A stretch of DNA of 49,133 bases from positions 1 to 49,133 of the forward strand of contig CAJTPH010000030.1 of the NCBI GenBank assembly GCA_910578215.1, read 5' to 3'. The first letter of the stretch is position 1. Each line of letters starts with the position of its first letter. Below the pieces are notes generated by a model. The model saw nothing but the letters and a program-made list of their open reading frames with translations. It was not told the DNA's origin and made no database searches. The translations under genes and the position numbers were made by a program. This document shows positions 32,457 to 40,877 of this stretch, in pieces. The DNA is from an uncultured Acetatifactor sp. Lineage in GTDB: Bacteria > Bacillota > Clostridia > Lachnospirales > Lachnospiraceae.

Positions 32457-34289
32457 TTATTTCTTCATGGCGGCGCGCTTTCTCTGGGTAGGGTCAAGAA
32501 TCTTTTTGCGGATTCTCAGATTGCCCGGCGTTACCTCCAGAAGCTCGTCCGTGTCAATGAAATCCAGCGCCTGCTCAAGAGAAAGGATCCTGGGCGGAAC
32601 CAGGCGCAGCGCCTCGTCGGCGCTGGAGGAACGGGTGTTGGTCAGCTGCTTTTTCTTACATACGTTGACCTCGATATCCTCGCTTTTTCCGGTCTGGCCC
32701 ACAACCATTCCGGCATAGACCTTTTCGCCGGGGCTGATAAAGAGCGTTCCGCGTTCCTGGGCGTTAAAAAGACCGTAGGTGATCGCATCGCCCGCCTCGA
32801 ACGCGATGAGGGAGCCCTGCTTTCTGTACTGGATATCCCCCTTGTAGGGCGCATAGCCGTCAAAAACCGTGTTCATAATGCCGTTTCCCTTTGTGTCCGT
32901 CAGGAATTCGCCGCGGTATCCGATCAGCCCTCTTGCGGGGATGGAAAATTCCAGGCGTGTGTAGGTGCCGCCGGATATCGTTCCCATGTTGCGCAGCTCG
33001 CCCTTTCTTGAGCCCAGCTTCTCGATGACGGCGCCTGAAAATTCGTTGGGCACATCGATGTAGGCAAGCTCCATGGGTTCGGTCTTTCTGCCTTCCTCGT
33101 CGGTGTGATAGAGCACTTCCGCCTTGCTTACGGCAAACTCAAAGCCCTCGCGGCGCATGTTTTCGATCAGTACGGAGAGATGAAGCTCGCCTCTGCCGGA
33201 GACCTTGAAGCATTCGGTGGTGTCGGTTTCCTCCACCCGCAGGGAGACGTCCGTGTTTAATTCCCGGAAAAGCCTGTCGCGGATGTGGCGGCTGGTGACA
33301 TACTTGCCCTCCTGCCCTGCGAGTGGCGAGTCGTTTACCATAAACTGCATGGCAATGGTGGGCTCGCTTATCTTCTGGAAGGGGATAGGGACCACATTGT
33401 CGGACGAGCAGAGGGTATCCCCGATATGGATGTCCGATATGCCGGAGATCGCAACGATAGATCCGATGCCGGCCTCCTTTACCTCCACCTTGTTCAGGCC
33501 GTCAAACTCATAGAGCTTGCTGACCTTTACCTTTACCTGTTTATCCGGCTCATGGTGGTTGCAGATGACGACCTCCTGATTTACCTTTATCTGCCCGTTG
33601 TCCACCTTGCCGACGCCGATACGGCCCACATATTCGTTGTAGTCGATGGTGCTGATAAGGACCTGCGTGCCTGCGTCGGGGTCGCCCTCGGGGGCGGGGA
33701 TATAGCTTACAATGGTTTCAAACAGGGGTTCCATGTTGGCGCCCGTCTCACCGGAATCCAGCGAGGCGGTGCCTGCCTTTGCGGAGGCAAATACAAAGGG
33801 GCAGTCCAGCTGCGCGTCGTCGGCATCCAGCTCCAGGAAAAGCTCCAGGACCTCGTCCACAACCTCGTCCGGTCTTGCTTCGGGACGGTCGATCTTGTTG
33901 ATGCAGACGATGACGGGAAGCTTCAGCTCCAATGCCTTTCTGAGGACAAACTTGGTCTGCGGCATGGCGCCTTCAAAAGCGTCCACCACCAGGATGACGC
34001 CGTTTACCATCTTCAGGACACGCTCCACCTCGCCGCCGAAGTCCGCGTGGCCGGGGGTGTCGATAATGTTGATTTTTGTGTTTTTATACATGACGGCGGT
34101 ATTTTTTGACAAAATGGTGATACCGCGCTCACGCTCTATGTCGTTGGAATCCATGACGCGCTCTGCGACCGCCTGCCCCTCGCGGAACACACCGCTCTGC
34201 TTTAACAGCTCGTCCACCAGGGTGGTTTTACCGTGGTCCACGTGTGCGATGATGGCAACATTTCTTACGTCTTCTCTCTTTTGCTTCAT
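32457..34289 (-). CDS. typA: Translational GTPase TypA/BipA
   Basis: This ribosome-associated GTPase is involved in ribosome assembly and stress or low-temperature growth. The G motifs are AHVDHGKTT, ERERGITI, DTPGHADF and NKIDRPEA. EF-G-like domains follow, and the TypA-specific C terminus contains ARGLIGYRGEFLTDTKGNGIMN. The start MKQKRED at 34289 matches homologues; an in-frame ATG at 34310 lacks a ribosome site. The only SD-like GGAAAGG is rather far upstream of 34289. About 610 aa is the usual size. Confidence 0.95.
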   Translation of the reverse strand: MKQKREDVRNVAIIAHVDHGKTTLVDELLKQSGVFREGQAVAERVMDSNDIERERGITILSKNTAVMYKNTKINIIDTPGHADFGGEVERVLKMVNGVILVVDAFEGAMPQTKFVLRKALELKLPVIVCINKIDRPEARPDEVVDEVLELFLELDADDAQLDCPFVFASAKAGTASLDSGETGANMEPLFETIVSYIPAPEGDPDAGTQVLISTIDYNEYVGRIGVGKVDNGQIKVNQEVVICNHHEPDKQVKVKVSKLYEFDGLNKVEVKEAGIGSIVAISGISDIHIGDTLCSSDNVVPIPFQKISEPTIAMQFMVNDSPLAGQEGKYVTSRHIRDRLFRELNTDVSLRVEETDTTECFKVSGRGELHLSVLIENMRREGFEFAVSKAEVLYHTDEEGRKTEPMELAYIDVPNEFSGAVIEKLGSRKGELRNMGTISGGTYTRLEFSIPARGLIGYRGEFLTDTKGNGIMNTVFDGYAPYKGDIQYRKQGSLIAFEAGDAITYGLFNAQERGTLFISPGEKVYAGMVVGQTGKSEDIEVNVCKKKQLTNTRSSSADEALRLVPPRILSLEQALDFIDTDELLEVTPGNLRIRKKILDPTQRKRAAMKK

Positions 34290-34403
34290 ATGTGACTCAT
34301 ACCTTTCCATAGCTTAATGTCTATTTGATCGTCTTGTGAACAGTTCCCGGCGTTTTTATTTTTACAAAAACCGATTTTTACGGTCAAATTTTCAAACCGT
34401 TCC

Positions 34404-34432
34404 ATTATAGCACTCTTTTTTTCCCGTTGCAA
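34404..34432 (-). promoter_or_regulatory. Sigma-A promoter of typA
   Basis: On the minus strand TTGCAA (34432-34427), a 17-bp spacer and TATAAT (34409-34404) lie about 115 bp before the typA start. Confidence 0.75.
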
Positions 34433-34508
34433 GAAAAATCAGGGCAGCCGGGGGCGAAATGCAAGGGATTGGCTGGAGGCCGCATTTTTGCGGTAAAATC
34501 AGGGCTTA

Positions 34509-34576
34509 GACCGGCAGGCGCCGCCGGTCCGAAATCGGTAAAGCGCGAAAAATGACAAAAAAAAGCGCGAAAAATG
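34509..34576. repeat. Inverted repeat and 14-bp direct repeats between typA and the SSB gene
   Basis: GACCGGC/GCCGGTC (34509-34515 with 34523-34529) is followed by two copies of AAGCGCGAAAAATG at 34541 and 34563. The rest of the gap holds the typA promoter and, at 34630-34635, a TATAAT that may serve the SSB gene; its -35 is poor. Confidence 0.55.
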
Positions 34577-34708
34577 CAGATAAAATGCGATGAGAATTAG
34601 TACTATTTTTGCGGTAAGTGTTGTATAAATATAATATCCGCCCTGAAGAATTTTAAACGGTCGGTATTACCGGAAAAAGTCTTAACATGTAAGAAGGGAG
34701 AACAGAGA

Positions 34709-35353
34709 ATGACAGATAAGGTAATTGAAAACAATCAGGTAACGGTTATGGGGGAGATCGTAAGCGGTTTTGCCTACAGCCATGAGATTTTCGGAGAAGG
34801 ATTTTATATGGTAGATGTGAAGTGCAAGCGTCTGAGCGAGAGCTATGACATCATTCCCATTATGGTTTCGGAGCGTCTGATGGATGTGTCTGCGGATTAC
34901 ACGGGGGAGCTGATCTGTGTAAACGGCCAGTTTCGTTCCTATAACCGCCATGAGGAGAGAAGGAACCGTCTGGTGCTTTCTGTCTTTGCCAGGGAAGTGA
35001 GTTTTATAGATGAGATGGAGGAAAGCTCCAAGACAAACCAGATTTTTCTGGACGGATATATATGTAAGGAGCCCATTTACAGAAAAACCCCGCTGGGAAG
35101 GGAAATTGCCGACCTGCTGCTGGCAGTAAACCGCCCCTATGGAAAATCCGACTACATACCCTGTATCTGCTGGGGAAGAAACGCCCGTTATGCCAATCAT
35201 TTTAAGGTCGGGGAGCGCTGCGTGGTCTGGGGAAGAATCCAGAGCAGGGAATACATGAAAAAGCTGGATGAGGAGAATGTGGAGAGAAGGGTCGCGTTTG
35301 AAGTATCCGTCAGCAAGCTTGAGCTGGTGGAGGAAGGAGAGCTGCCGGAATAA
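34709..35353 (+). CDS. SSB-like protein with two OB folds (214 aa)
   Basis: The C-terminal half (about residue 110 on) is a recognisable single-strand DNA-binding OB fold: NQIFLDGYICKEPIYRKTPLGREIADLLLAVNR, YIPCICWGRNA, and VGERCVVWGRIQSREY. The N-terminal half (NQVTVMGEIVSGFAYSHE, GEGFYMVDVKCKR, GELICVNGQFRSY) looks like a second, diverged OB fold. It lacks the acidic DIPF-type C-terminal tail used by housekeeping SSB to recruit partners. It may be an accessory SSB, for example in competence, plasmid or repair roles. GAAGGGAG precedes the ATG. Confidence 0.75.
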   Translation: MTDKVIENNQVTVMGEIVSGFAYSHEIFGEGFYMVDVKCKRLSESYDIIPIMVSERLMDVSADYTGELICVNGQFRSYNRHEERRNRLVLSVFAREVSFIDEMEESSKTNQIFLDGYICKEPIYRKTPLGREIADLLLAVNRPYGKSDYIPCICWGRNARYANHFKVGERCVVWGRIQSREYMKKLDEENVERRVAFEVSVSKLELVEEGELPE

Positions 35354-35457
35354 TTTAATCACAGATTAATAACTGCCAAATATAAATTATTAATACAGGA
35401 TTAAAGGGTATTCAAAAAATAAAGAGATCTGTCAGCGTGAAAAATTCCAGGAAGGAT

Positions 35458-35486
35458 TTGCCAAATCCTCAAAAATATGATATCCT
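35458..35486 (+). promoter_or_regulatory. Candidate promoter of the adenosyltransferase gene
   Basis: TTGCCA (35458-35463), 17 bp, then TATCCT (35481-35486), about 35 bp before the ATG. The -10 is weak. Confidence 0.35.
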
Positions 35487-35522
35487 ATTGTAGGAAATTT
35501 GTCGATTCGGGTGAGGTGCATT

Positions 35523-36008
35523 ATGGCAAAAGGGTTGGTATATATATATTCCGGTGATGGACGCGGCAAATCACCGGCGGCAATTGGCAGAGCGGTTCAG
35601 GCGGCAATGGAGGGAAAGAGCGTGGTGATCATCCAGTTCCTGAAGGGAAAGGGGCTGGGAGATTCGGAGTTTTTAAAGAGGATGGAGCCTGAGATAAAAT
35701 TATTCCGCTTTGAAAAATCAGATGAAAATTTTGAAGAGCTTCCTGAGGACAAAAAGCAGGAGGAGATTATAAATATTAAAAACGGAATCAGCTTCGCAAA
35801 GAAGGTTCTTGCGACGGGAGAGTGCGACCTGTTGATCCTGGACGAGGTGCTTGGACTGGTCGAGAGAGAGATCTTATCTGTCGAGGATGTGAAGATGATG
35901 ATAGAATGCAGGGAGGAGACCAGTGTCATTCTGACCGGCGTTAAGCTGGATGAGGATATCTGTGCCCTTGCGGACGAGGTCTCAAAGATTGAGACGGTAA
36001 AATATTAG
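35523..36008 (+). CDS. Cob(I)alamin adenosyltransferase-like protein, CobO/BtuR family (161 aa)
   Basis: This P-loop protein of the CobO/CobA/BtuR family normally transfers the adenosyl group of ATP to a corrinoid. The start LVYIYSGDGRGKSPAAIGRAVQA and the Walker B-like DLLILDEVLGLVE fit. SVEDVKMMIECREETSVILTGVKLDEDICALADEVSKIETVK follows the family layout. The P loop (GDGRGKS, Lys16) departs from the canonical GNGKGKTT, so nucleotide use may differ. It is monocistronic here, with no cobalamin genes beside it. The ATG at 35523 has GAGG at 7 nt. Confidence 0.8.
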   Translation: MAKGLVYIYSGDGRGKSPAAIGRAVQAAMEGKSVVIIQFLKGKGLGDSEFLKRMEPEIKLFRFEKSDENFEELPEDKKQEEIINIKNGISFAKKVLATGECDLLILDEVLGLVEREILSVEDVKMMIECREETSVILTGVKLDEDICALADEVSKIETVKY

Positions 36009-36036
36009 ATTTGGACTTTACGGAGAGATAAATCCA

Positions 36037-36065
36037 TTGACAGCATAATGTTAAAATGTTATGAT
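36037..36065 (+). promoter_or_regulatory. Sigma-A promoter of dapA-dapB
   Basis: TTGACA (36037-36042), a 17-bp spacer and TATGAT (36060-36065) make a near-consensus promoter. Confidence 0.85.
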
Positions 36066-36072
36066 TTACATA

Positions 36073-36200
36073 TATAACAGAATAGAGGCTGCATTTTTTA
36101 AGGAGTGCTTTTTTTGATGCGCCGGCGCATTGGTGCCGGCGGATTTTTATACATAAATGTATTTATAACATAGGAAAAATGAATGTCCGCAGAAGCGGAC
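36073..36200 (+). promoter_or_regulatory. Hairpin-rich dapA leader with terminator-like stem
   Basis: CGCCGGCGC (36119-36127) can pair with GTGCCGGCG further on (within 36132-36142) and is followed by GATTTTTATA, an intrinsic-terminator form. The same sequence also makes ATGCGCC/GGCGCAT, an alternative fold. A TACATAAATGTA palindrome and a perfect GTCCGC-AGAA-GCGGAC hairpin (36185-36200) follow, the latter 1-2 nt before the AGGAGG. The leader is too short for a lysine riboswitch. Confidence 0.55.
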
Positions 36201-36214
36201 GAGGAGGTATAAGG

Positions 36215-37099
36215 ATGGCAATTTTTAAGGGGGCGGGCGTGGCGATTGTTACGCCTATGTACGCAGACGGGAGAGTAAATTACGGGAAGTTCACGGAGCT
36301 GATAGAATTTCAGATAAAAAACGGAACGGATGCCATTATCGTGTGCGGAACTACAGGGGAAGCCTCAACCCTGACCCATGAGGAGCATCTGGATGTGATT
36401 CGGCACTGTGTGAAGGTCACGGGGGGGAGGGTTCCCGTTATCGCGGGAACCGGCTCCAACTGCACGGAGACGGCGGTCTATCTTTCAAAGGAGGCGGAAG
36501 AAATAGGTGCGGACGGTCTTTTGTTGGTCAGCCCCTACTATAACAAGGCTACCCAGAACGGGTTGTATGCCCATTTCAAGGCGGTGGGAGAGGCGGTAAA
36601 GCTGCCTGTCCTTCTTTACAACGTTCCCAGCCGGACCGGCTGCAATATTCTGCCCGAGACCATTGTAAGACTTTGCAGGGATGTGGAGAATATTGTGGGC
36701 GTCAAGGAAGCCAGCGGCAATATCAGCCAGATAGCGCATCTTGCCGCTATCGCGAAGGGCTGCGTGGATATTTATTCCGGAAATGACGACCAGATTGTGC
36801 CTATCATGTCCCTGGGCGGTTTGGGCGTTATTTCCGTGCTTTCCAATGTGGCGCCGGCTCAGACCCATGAGATCTGCAGCAGGTTTCTGGAGGGTGACGT
36901 CAGGGAGAGCTGCAGGCTGCAGCTTGAGGCTTTGGAGCTGTGTAATGCCCTGTTCTGTGAGGTGAACCCCATTCCCGTAAAGAAAGCATTAAACCTGATG
37001 GGAATGGAGGCAGGGGCGCTGCGTATGCCCTTGAGCGAGATGGAGCCGGCAAATGCGGAACGTCTGGAAAAAGCCATGAAGGCATATGGAATACTGTAG
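36215..37099 (+). CDS. dapA: 4-hydroxy-tetrahydrodipicolinate synthase
   Basis: The enzyme condenses pyruvate with aspartate semialdehyde, the first step committed to lysine/diaminopimelate and, in spore formers, to dipicolinate. It is a TIM barrel with the Schiff-base Lys164 in GVKEASG, Tyr135 in LLYNVPSRTG, and CGTTGEASTLTHEEH for substrate binding. At 294 aa it is typical. The ATG at 36215 has AGGAGG with 7-nt spacing; an in-frame ATG at 36179 lies before the leader hairpin and is unlikely. It is followed by dapB. Confidence 0.96.
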   Translation: MAIFKGAGVAIVTPMYADGRVNYGKFTELIEFQIKNGTDAIIVCGTTGEASTLTHEEHLDVIRHCVKVTGGRVPVIAGTGSNCTETAVYLSKEAEEIGADGLLLVSPYYNKATQNGLYAHFKAVGEAVKLPVLLYNVPSRTGCNILPETIVRLCRDVENIVGVKEASGNISQIAHLAAIAKGCVDIYSGNDDQIVPIMSLGGLGVISVLSNVAPAQTHEICSRFLEGDVRESCRLQLEALELCNALFCEVNPIPVKKALNLMGMEAGALRMPLSEMEPANAERLEKAMKAYGIL

Positions 37100-37105
37100 C
37101 TTTTT

Positions 37106-37133
37106 ATCCCATCCTTTATGAGGGTGGGATTTT
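37106..37133 (+). terminator. Attenuator-like hairpin between dapA and dapB
   Basis: ATCCCATCCT (37106-37115) pairs with AGGGTGGGAT (37121-37130, one G-U pair), followed by only a short TTT. It may lower dapB read-through relative to dapA. Confidence 0.5.
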
Positions 37134-37213
37134 GCGTCGGTGCGCCTGTCAGGGCGGACATACGGCCGGGGCAATGCTTTAGCAAAGGATAATATGAACG
37201 GAGGATTGCTATT

Positions 37214-38002
37214 ATGGATACAAAAAAGGGTAACGGTGCGGTGAAAATTATCATGCATGGCTGCAACGGAAAGATGGGGCAGGTTATCAGCGGCCTGATT
37301 GCTTCAGACGGGGATGTGAGGCTGGTGGCGGGCGTGGATGCCCGCGACGACGGGCACAATCCCTATCCGGTCTTTCGGAATATCAGGGACTGTGATGTGG
37401 AGGCGGACTGTCTGATCGACTTTTCCGCTCCGGCGGCAGTGGATGACATGCTGGATTATTGTGTGGAGAAAAAGCTTCCCTGTGTGCTGTGCACCACGGG
37501 CTTAAGCGAGGCGCAGCAGAAAAGGATTGCGGAGGCGGCAAAGCAGACCGCGATCTTAAAATCCGCCAATATGTCGCTGGGCATCAATCTTTTATTTAAG
37601 CTTTTGAAGGAGGCGGCAGGCGTGCTTGCTCCGGCAGGCTTTGACATGGAGATTGTGGAAAAGCATCACAATCTGAAGGTAGACGCGCCCAGCGGCACGG
37701 CCCTTGCCCTTGCGGACTCCATCAACGAGGAGTTTGACAATGGGTATACATATGTGTTTGACAGAAGCGCGAGACGGGAGAAACGGCCCGAGAAGGAGAT
37801 CGGTATCAGCGCCGTCAGGGGCGGAACCATTGTGGGCGAGCATGACGTTATTTTTGCGGGTACGGACGAGGTGGTGACGTTTTCGCATACGGCATATTCC
37901 AAGGCGATTTTTGGCAGAGGGGCGGTTTCGGCGGCAAAGTTCCTTGCGGGAAAGCCTGCGGGAGAATACGGTATGTGCGACGTCATAGACGAGCTGATCT
38001 AG
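37214..38002 (+). CDS. dapB: 4-hydroxy-tetrahydrodipicolinate reductase
   Basis: The enzyme makes tetrahydrodipicolinate with NAD(P)H in the second step of the DAP branch. A nucleotide-binding start (IIMHGCNGKMGQVI), CTTGLSEAQ and the signature EKHHNLKVDAPSGTALALAD with catalytic His/Lys are all present. At 262 aa it is normal. GGAGG lies 9 nt before the ATG. It is the second gene of the dapA-dapB pair, with a 114-bp gap containing a hairpin. Confidence 0.96.
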   Translation: MDTKKGNGAVKIIMHGCNGKMGQVISGLIASDGDVRLVAGVDARDDGHNPYPVFRNIRDCDVEADCLIDFSAPAAVDDMLDYCVEKKLPCVLCTTGLSEAQQKRIAEAAKQTAILKSANMSLGINLLFKLLKEAAGVLAPAGFDMEIVEKHHNLKVDAPSGTALALADSINEEFDNGYTYVFDRSARREKRPEKEIGISAVRGGTIVGEHDVIFAGTDEVVTFSHTAYSKAIFGRGAVSAAKFLAGKPAGEYGMCDVIDELI

Positions 38003-38090
38003 GACGGCGCTTTGGCCGATGGCTGAGCCTTTGTTCACGGTGGGGCATACGGAGAGGTAATTATAAAAAGGCTGATATTGGAGAATGCTT

Positions 38091-40040
38091 ATGGACGAGA
38101 GGGATAAAAAAATTTTAAAGACTTTGTCAAAGCAGTATCGGAATATTGCAGCGGCATCTACGGAAATCATAAATCTGCAGTCGATCATGAACCTGCCAAA
38201 GGGTACGGAGCACTTTTTGACGGATATACACGGGGAGTACGAGCAGTTTAACCATGTGCTGAAAAACGGCTCCGGCTCCATCCGCAGGAAGATCGACGAG
38301 GAGTTCGGCAATACCATCAGCAACAGGGATAAGAAAAGCCTTGCCACACTGATTTATTATCCGGAGGAAAAGCTGGAAATAGCCAGACAGGAAGAAGAAA
38401 ATATTGAGGACTGGTATAAGATTTCCCTGCACAGGCTGGTACAGATGATCAAGCGCGTCTCCTCGAAATACACGCGCTCAAAGGTCAGAAAGGCGCTGCC
38501 GAAGGATTTTGCCTATGTCATAGAGGAGCTGATCACCGAGAAGGAGGAGATACAGGATAAGGAGGCGTATTATAATGAGATTATCCATACCATCATCCGA
38601 ATCGGCAGGGCGCCTCAGTTTATCATAGCGTTAAGCCAGCTGATTCAGAGGCTGGTCATCGACCATCTGCATATTGTAGGAGATATTTTTGACAGGGGAC
38701 CGGGACCGCATATTATTATGGACACACTCTGCGCCTATCACTCCGTGGACGTGCAATGGGGCAATCATGACATGGTCTGGATGGGAGCCGCAGGCGGGCA
38801 TCTCGCCTGTATTGCCAATGTGGTGCGCATGGCCGCCAGATACGGCAACCTTGCCACGCTGGAGGATGGCTATGGTATTAATCTTCTGCCTCTTGCAACC
38901 TTTGCCATGGAGGCATATGAAAATGCCAACTGCGACGTTTTTTCCATCAAGTATAACACGGACTACAACACCAAGGATCTGAGCCTTGACACGAAGATGC
39001 ACAAGGCTATGGCAATTATCCAGTTCAAGCTGGAGGGTCAGCTGATCATGCGCCATCCTGAGTTTCACATGGAGGACAGGATGCTGCTTGACAGGATAGA
39101 TTATGAGAAGGGGACTATCAGCATAAGGGGGAAGGATTACCCCATGCTGGATGTGGATTTCCCTACCATCGACCCCAAAAATCCCTTTGCGCTGACGGAG
39201 GAGGAGACCAAGGTAATGGCGCGTCTGCAGCAGGCGTTCATGCAGTGTGAAAAGCTGCAGCGGCATGTGCGTTTTCTTTACTCCAAGGGAGGCATGTACA
39301 AGATTTATAACGGAAATCTGCTCTATCATGGCTGTGTGCCGCTCAATGACGACGGCAGCTTTGCCGGTGTGGAAATTTACGGGAAAAAGTACAGCGGAAA
39401 AGCCCTGTATGACATACTGGAATATTATGCGAGACGGGGATATTATGCCAAGGATAACAGGGAGCGGGCCGCGGGCCAGGACATTATCTGGTACATATGG
39501 GCCGGGGAGGGCTCTCCCGTGTTTGGCAAGGAGAAGATGGCAACCTTTGAGCGTTATTTCATAGCGGAAAAGGAAACCCACCAGGAGAGGAAAAACAGCT
39601 ATTACAAGCTTCTTGAAAAGGAGGAAATTGTTGACAGCATATTAAGGGAGTTCGGGCTGGACAATAAGGAAGCGCATATTGTAAACGGGCATGTGCCGGT
39701 GGAGCAGATACATGGGGAATCTCCCATCAAGTGCGGCGGAAGGCTGCTTATTATCGACGGGGGCTTTTCAAGGGCTTACCAGAAAAAGACCGGGATTGCC
39801 GGCTACACGCTGGTATGTAATTCCAGAGGAATGCGTCTGGCTGCCCATGCGCATTTCGAGTCAGCCCATGCGGCAATCGTGAACGAGTCCGACCTTTTTT
39901 CGGAGTCTATCGAGGTGGAAACCTTTCCGCGCAGGAAGCTGGTAGCCGACACGGATAACGGCAAGGAGATCAGGGAAAATATCTATTATCTGGAGGAGCT
40001 TCTCGAAGCCTATAGAGAGGGCACTATCATGGAGGAATAA
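38091..40040 (+). CDS. fbp: Fructose-1,6-bisphosphatase, class III
   Basis: This gluconeogenic enzyme is of the Firmicutes-specific class III, in the metallophosphatase fold. Metal-binding motifs are LTDIHGEYEQF, VGDIFDRGPGP and WGNHDMVWMGA, and HVPVEQIHGESPIKCGGRLLIIDGGF lies near the C terminus. At 649 aa it is typical of this class. The ATG at 38091 has GGAG at 7 nt; an ATG at 38085 overlaps it. It is probably transcribed on its own or by read-through from dapB 88 bp upstream. Confidence 0.95.
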   Translation: MDERDKKILKTLSKQYRNIAAASTEIINLQSIMNLPKGTEHFLTDIHGEYEQFNHVLKNGSGSIRRKIDEEFGNTISNRDKKSLATLIYYPEEKLEIARQEEENIEDWYKISLHRLVQMIKRVSSKYTRSKVRKALPKDFAYVIEELITEKEEIQDKEAYYNEIIHTIIRIGRAPQFIIALSQLIQRLVIDHLHIVGDIFDRGPGPHIIMDTLCAYHSVDVQWGNHDMVWMGAAGGHLACIANVVRMAARYGNLATLEDGYGINLLPLATFAMEAYENANCDVFSIKYNTDYNTKDLSLDTKMHKAMAIIQFKLEGQLIMRHPEFHMEDRMLLDRIDYEKGTISIRGKDYPMLDVDFPTIDPKNPFALTEEETKVMARLQQAFMQCEKLQRHVRFLYSKGGMYKIYNGNLLYHGCVPLNDDGSFAGVEIYGKKYSGKALYDILEYYARRGYYAKDNRERAAGQDIIWYIWAGEGSPVFGKEKMATFERYFIAEKETHQERKNSYYKLLEKEEIVDSILREFGLDNKEAHIVNGHVPVEQIHGESPIKCGGRLLIIDGGFSRAYQKKTGIAGYTLVCNSRGMRLAAHAHFESAHAAIVNESDLFSESIEVETFPRRKLVADTDNGKEIRENIYYLEELLEAYREGTIMEE

Positions 40041-40071
40041 GCGGAAAATAATCAGCGAATTAGGACAGCAT

Positions 40072-40118
40072 AAAAATTCTCAGGCGCAGGCTTATAATGT
40101 AAGCGAACGCCTGAGAAT
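40072..40118 (-). terminator. Terminator of the Ser/Asn-rich lipoprotein gene
   Basis: ATTCTCAGGCG (40076-40086) pairs perfectly with CGCCTGAGAAT (40108-40118) around a nested GCTTA/TAAGC. On the minus strand it runs into TTTTTA. On the plus strand it may also end fbp transcripts, but without a U-tract. Confidence 0.8.
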
Positions 40119-40122
40119 ACTG

Positions 40123-40746
40123 TTACCGTCCTATAATGCCTCTGTTCATGTTGGTGCTGTTGTAGCCTCCCATTCGGGTAGTGCCGTTGGTATTGCCTGT
40201 ATTGTCGGTTACAGAGCTTGAGCTGCCATTAGCAGAGCTTGAGCTGCCGTTCATAGAGCTTGAACTGCCGTTTACGGAACTGGAGCTGCCGTTCGTGGAG
40301 CTTGAGCTGCCGTTTACAGTGCCTGAGCTGCTGCCGTTGGTATCGTTTATGCTGCCGTTTCCTGTTGTTCCGTTATTGACATTGTTGTTTGTCAAATCGT
40401 CGGCGCCGTCAACAACATCGTCGACTACGTTGGTAATTGCATCGCCGGCATCATTCAAAATGGAATCGTTGCCGTTATTACCGTTTGCCGTGCTGCCGTT
40501 GGTAACACTGTTTACATTAGAGTTGTTTCCCGCGGTCCCGGACCCGTTGACATTGTTATTATTGCTGCCGGACCCTGACTGGGTGCTGTTTTCTGCCATG
40601 CTGCCATTACTGCTATTACTGCCATTACTGCTGGTGGTGTCATCTCTGTTACATGCCACGGCAAAACACATAAAACCAAGCGCAAGACCTAAGGTAAGAA
40701 GCTTTCGCGTTCCTGCGAAAAAGTTTGATTTTCCCATATTTTTCAT
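40123..40746 (-). CDS. Ser/Asn/Gly-rich lipoprotein with 7-residue repeats (207 aa)
   Basis: The protein begins with a basic region and a hydrophobic core ending FAVAC (lipobox, Cys32), so it is probably a surface lipoprotein. The rest is almost only Asn, Ser, Gly, Thr and Asp, without aromatic or hydrophobic clusters except a short DAITNVVDDVVDGADDL helix. Five tandem NGSSSS-plus-one repeats come from 21-bp DNA units at 40214-40318. It is likely an extended, possibly glycosylated, stalk or spacer; no enzyme domain is seen. The ATG at 40746 has GGAGG 5-6 nt upstream. A long ORF on the opposite strand is a by-product of the repeat. Confidence 0.75.
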   Translation of the reverse strand: MKNMGKSNFFAGTRKLLTLGLALGFMCFAVACNRDDTTSSNGSNSSNGSMAENSTQSGSGSNNNNVNGSGTAGNNSNVNSVTNGSTANGNNGNDSILNDAGDAITNVVDDVVDGADDLTNNNVNNGTTGNGSINDTNGSSSGTVNGSSSSTNGSSSSVNGSSSSMNGSSSSANGSSSSVTDNTGNTNGTTRMGGYNSTNMNRGIIGR

Positions 40747-40877
40747 AGCGTCCTCCATTCTGCTGTGTGAGCTTAAAATCAAAACCATCACGTCTGCACG
40801 CAATGGCTGATTTGCCGATAGTATGTGAAAATAATGAGCAAATTATTCGGATTATAGTAAATTACGGGAGGTAAAAA

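Noticed and set aside
33285..34109. 274-codon plus-strand frame
   Set aside because: Opposite typA, whose GTPase motifs are complete.
36073..36200. Lysine riboswitch before dapA
   Set aside because: The leader is only about 140 nt from the promoter to the start codon and lacks the L-box conserved sequences; only simple hairpins are seen.
38631..39581. 316-codon minus-strand frame
   Set aside because: Opposite the fbp metal-binding region; no independent support.
40181..40810. 209-codon plus-strand frame rich in Glu-Leu-Pro-Phe repeats
   Set aside because: It is the reverse of the 21-bp repeats of the Ser/Asn-rich lipoprotein, without a ribosome site. The minus-strand gene has a signal peptide, ribosome site and terminator.
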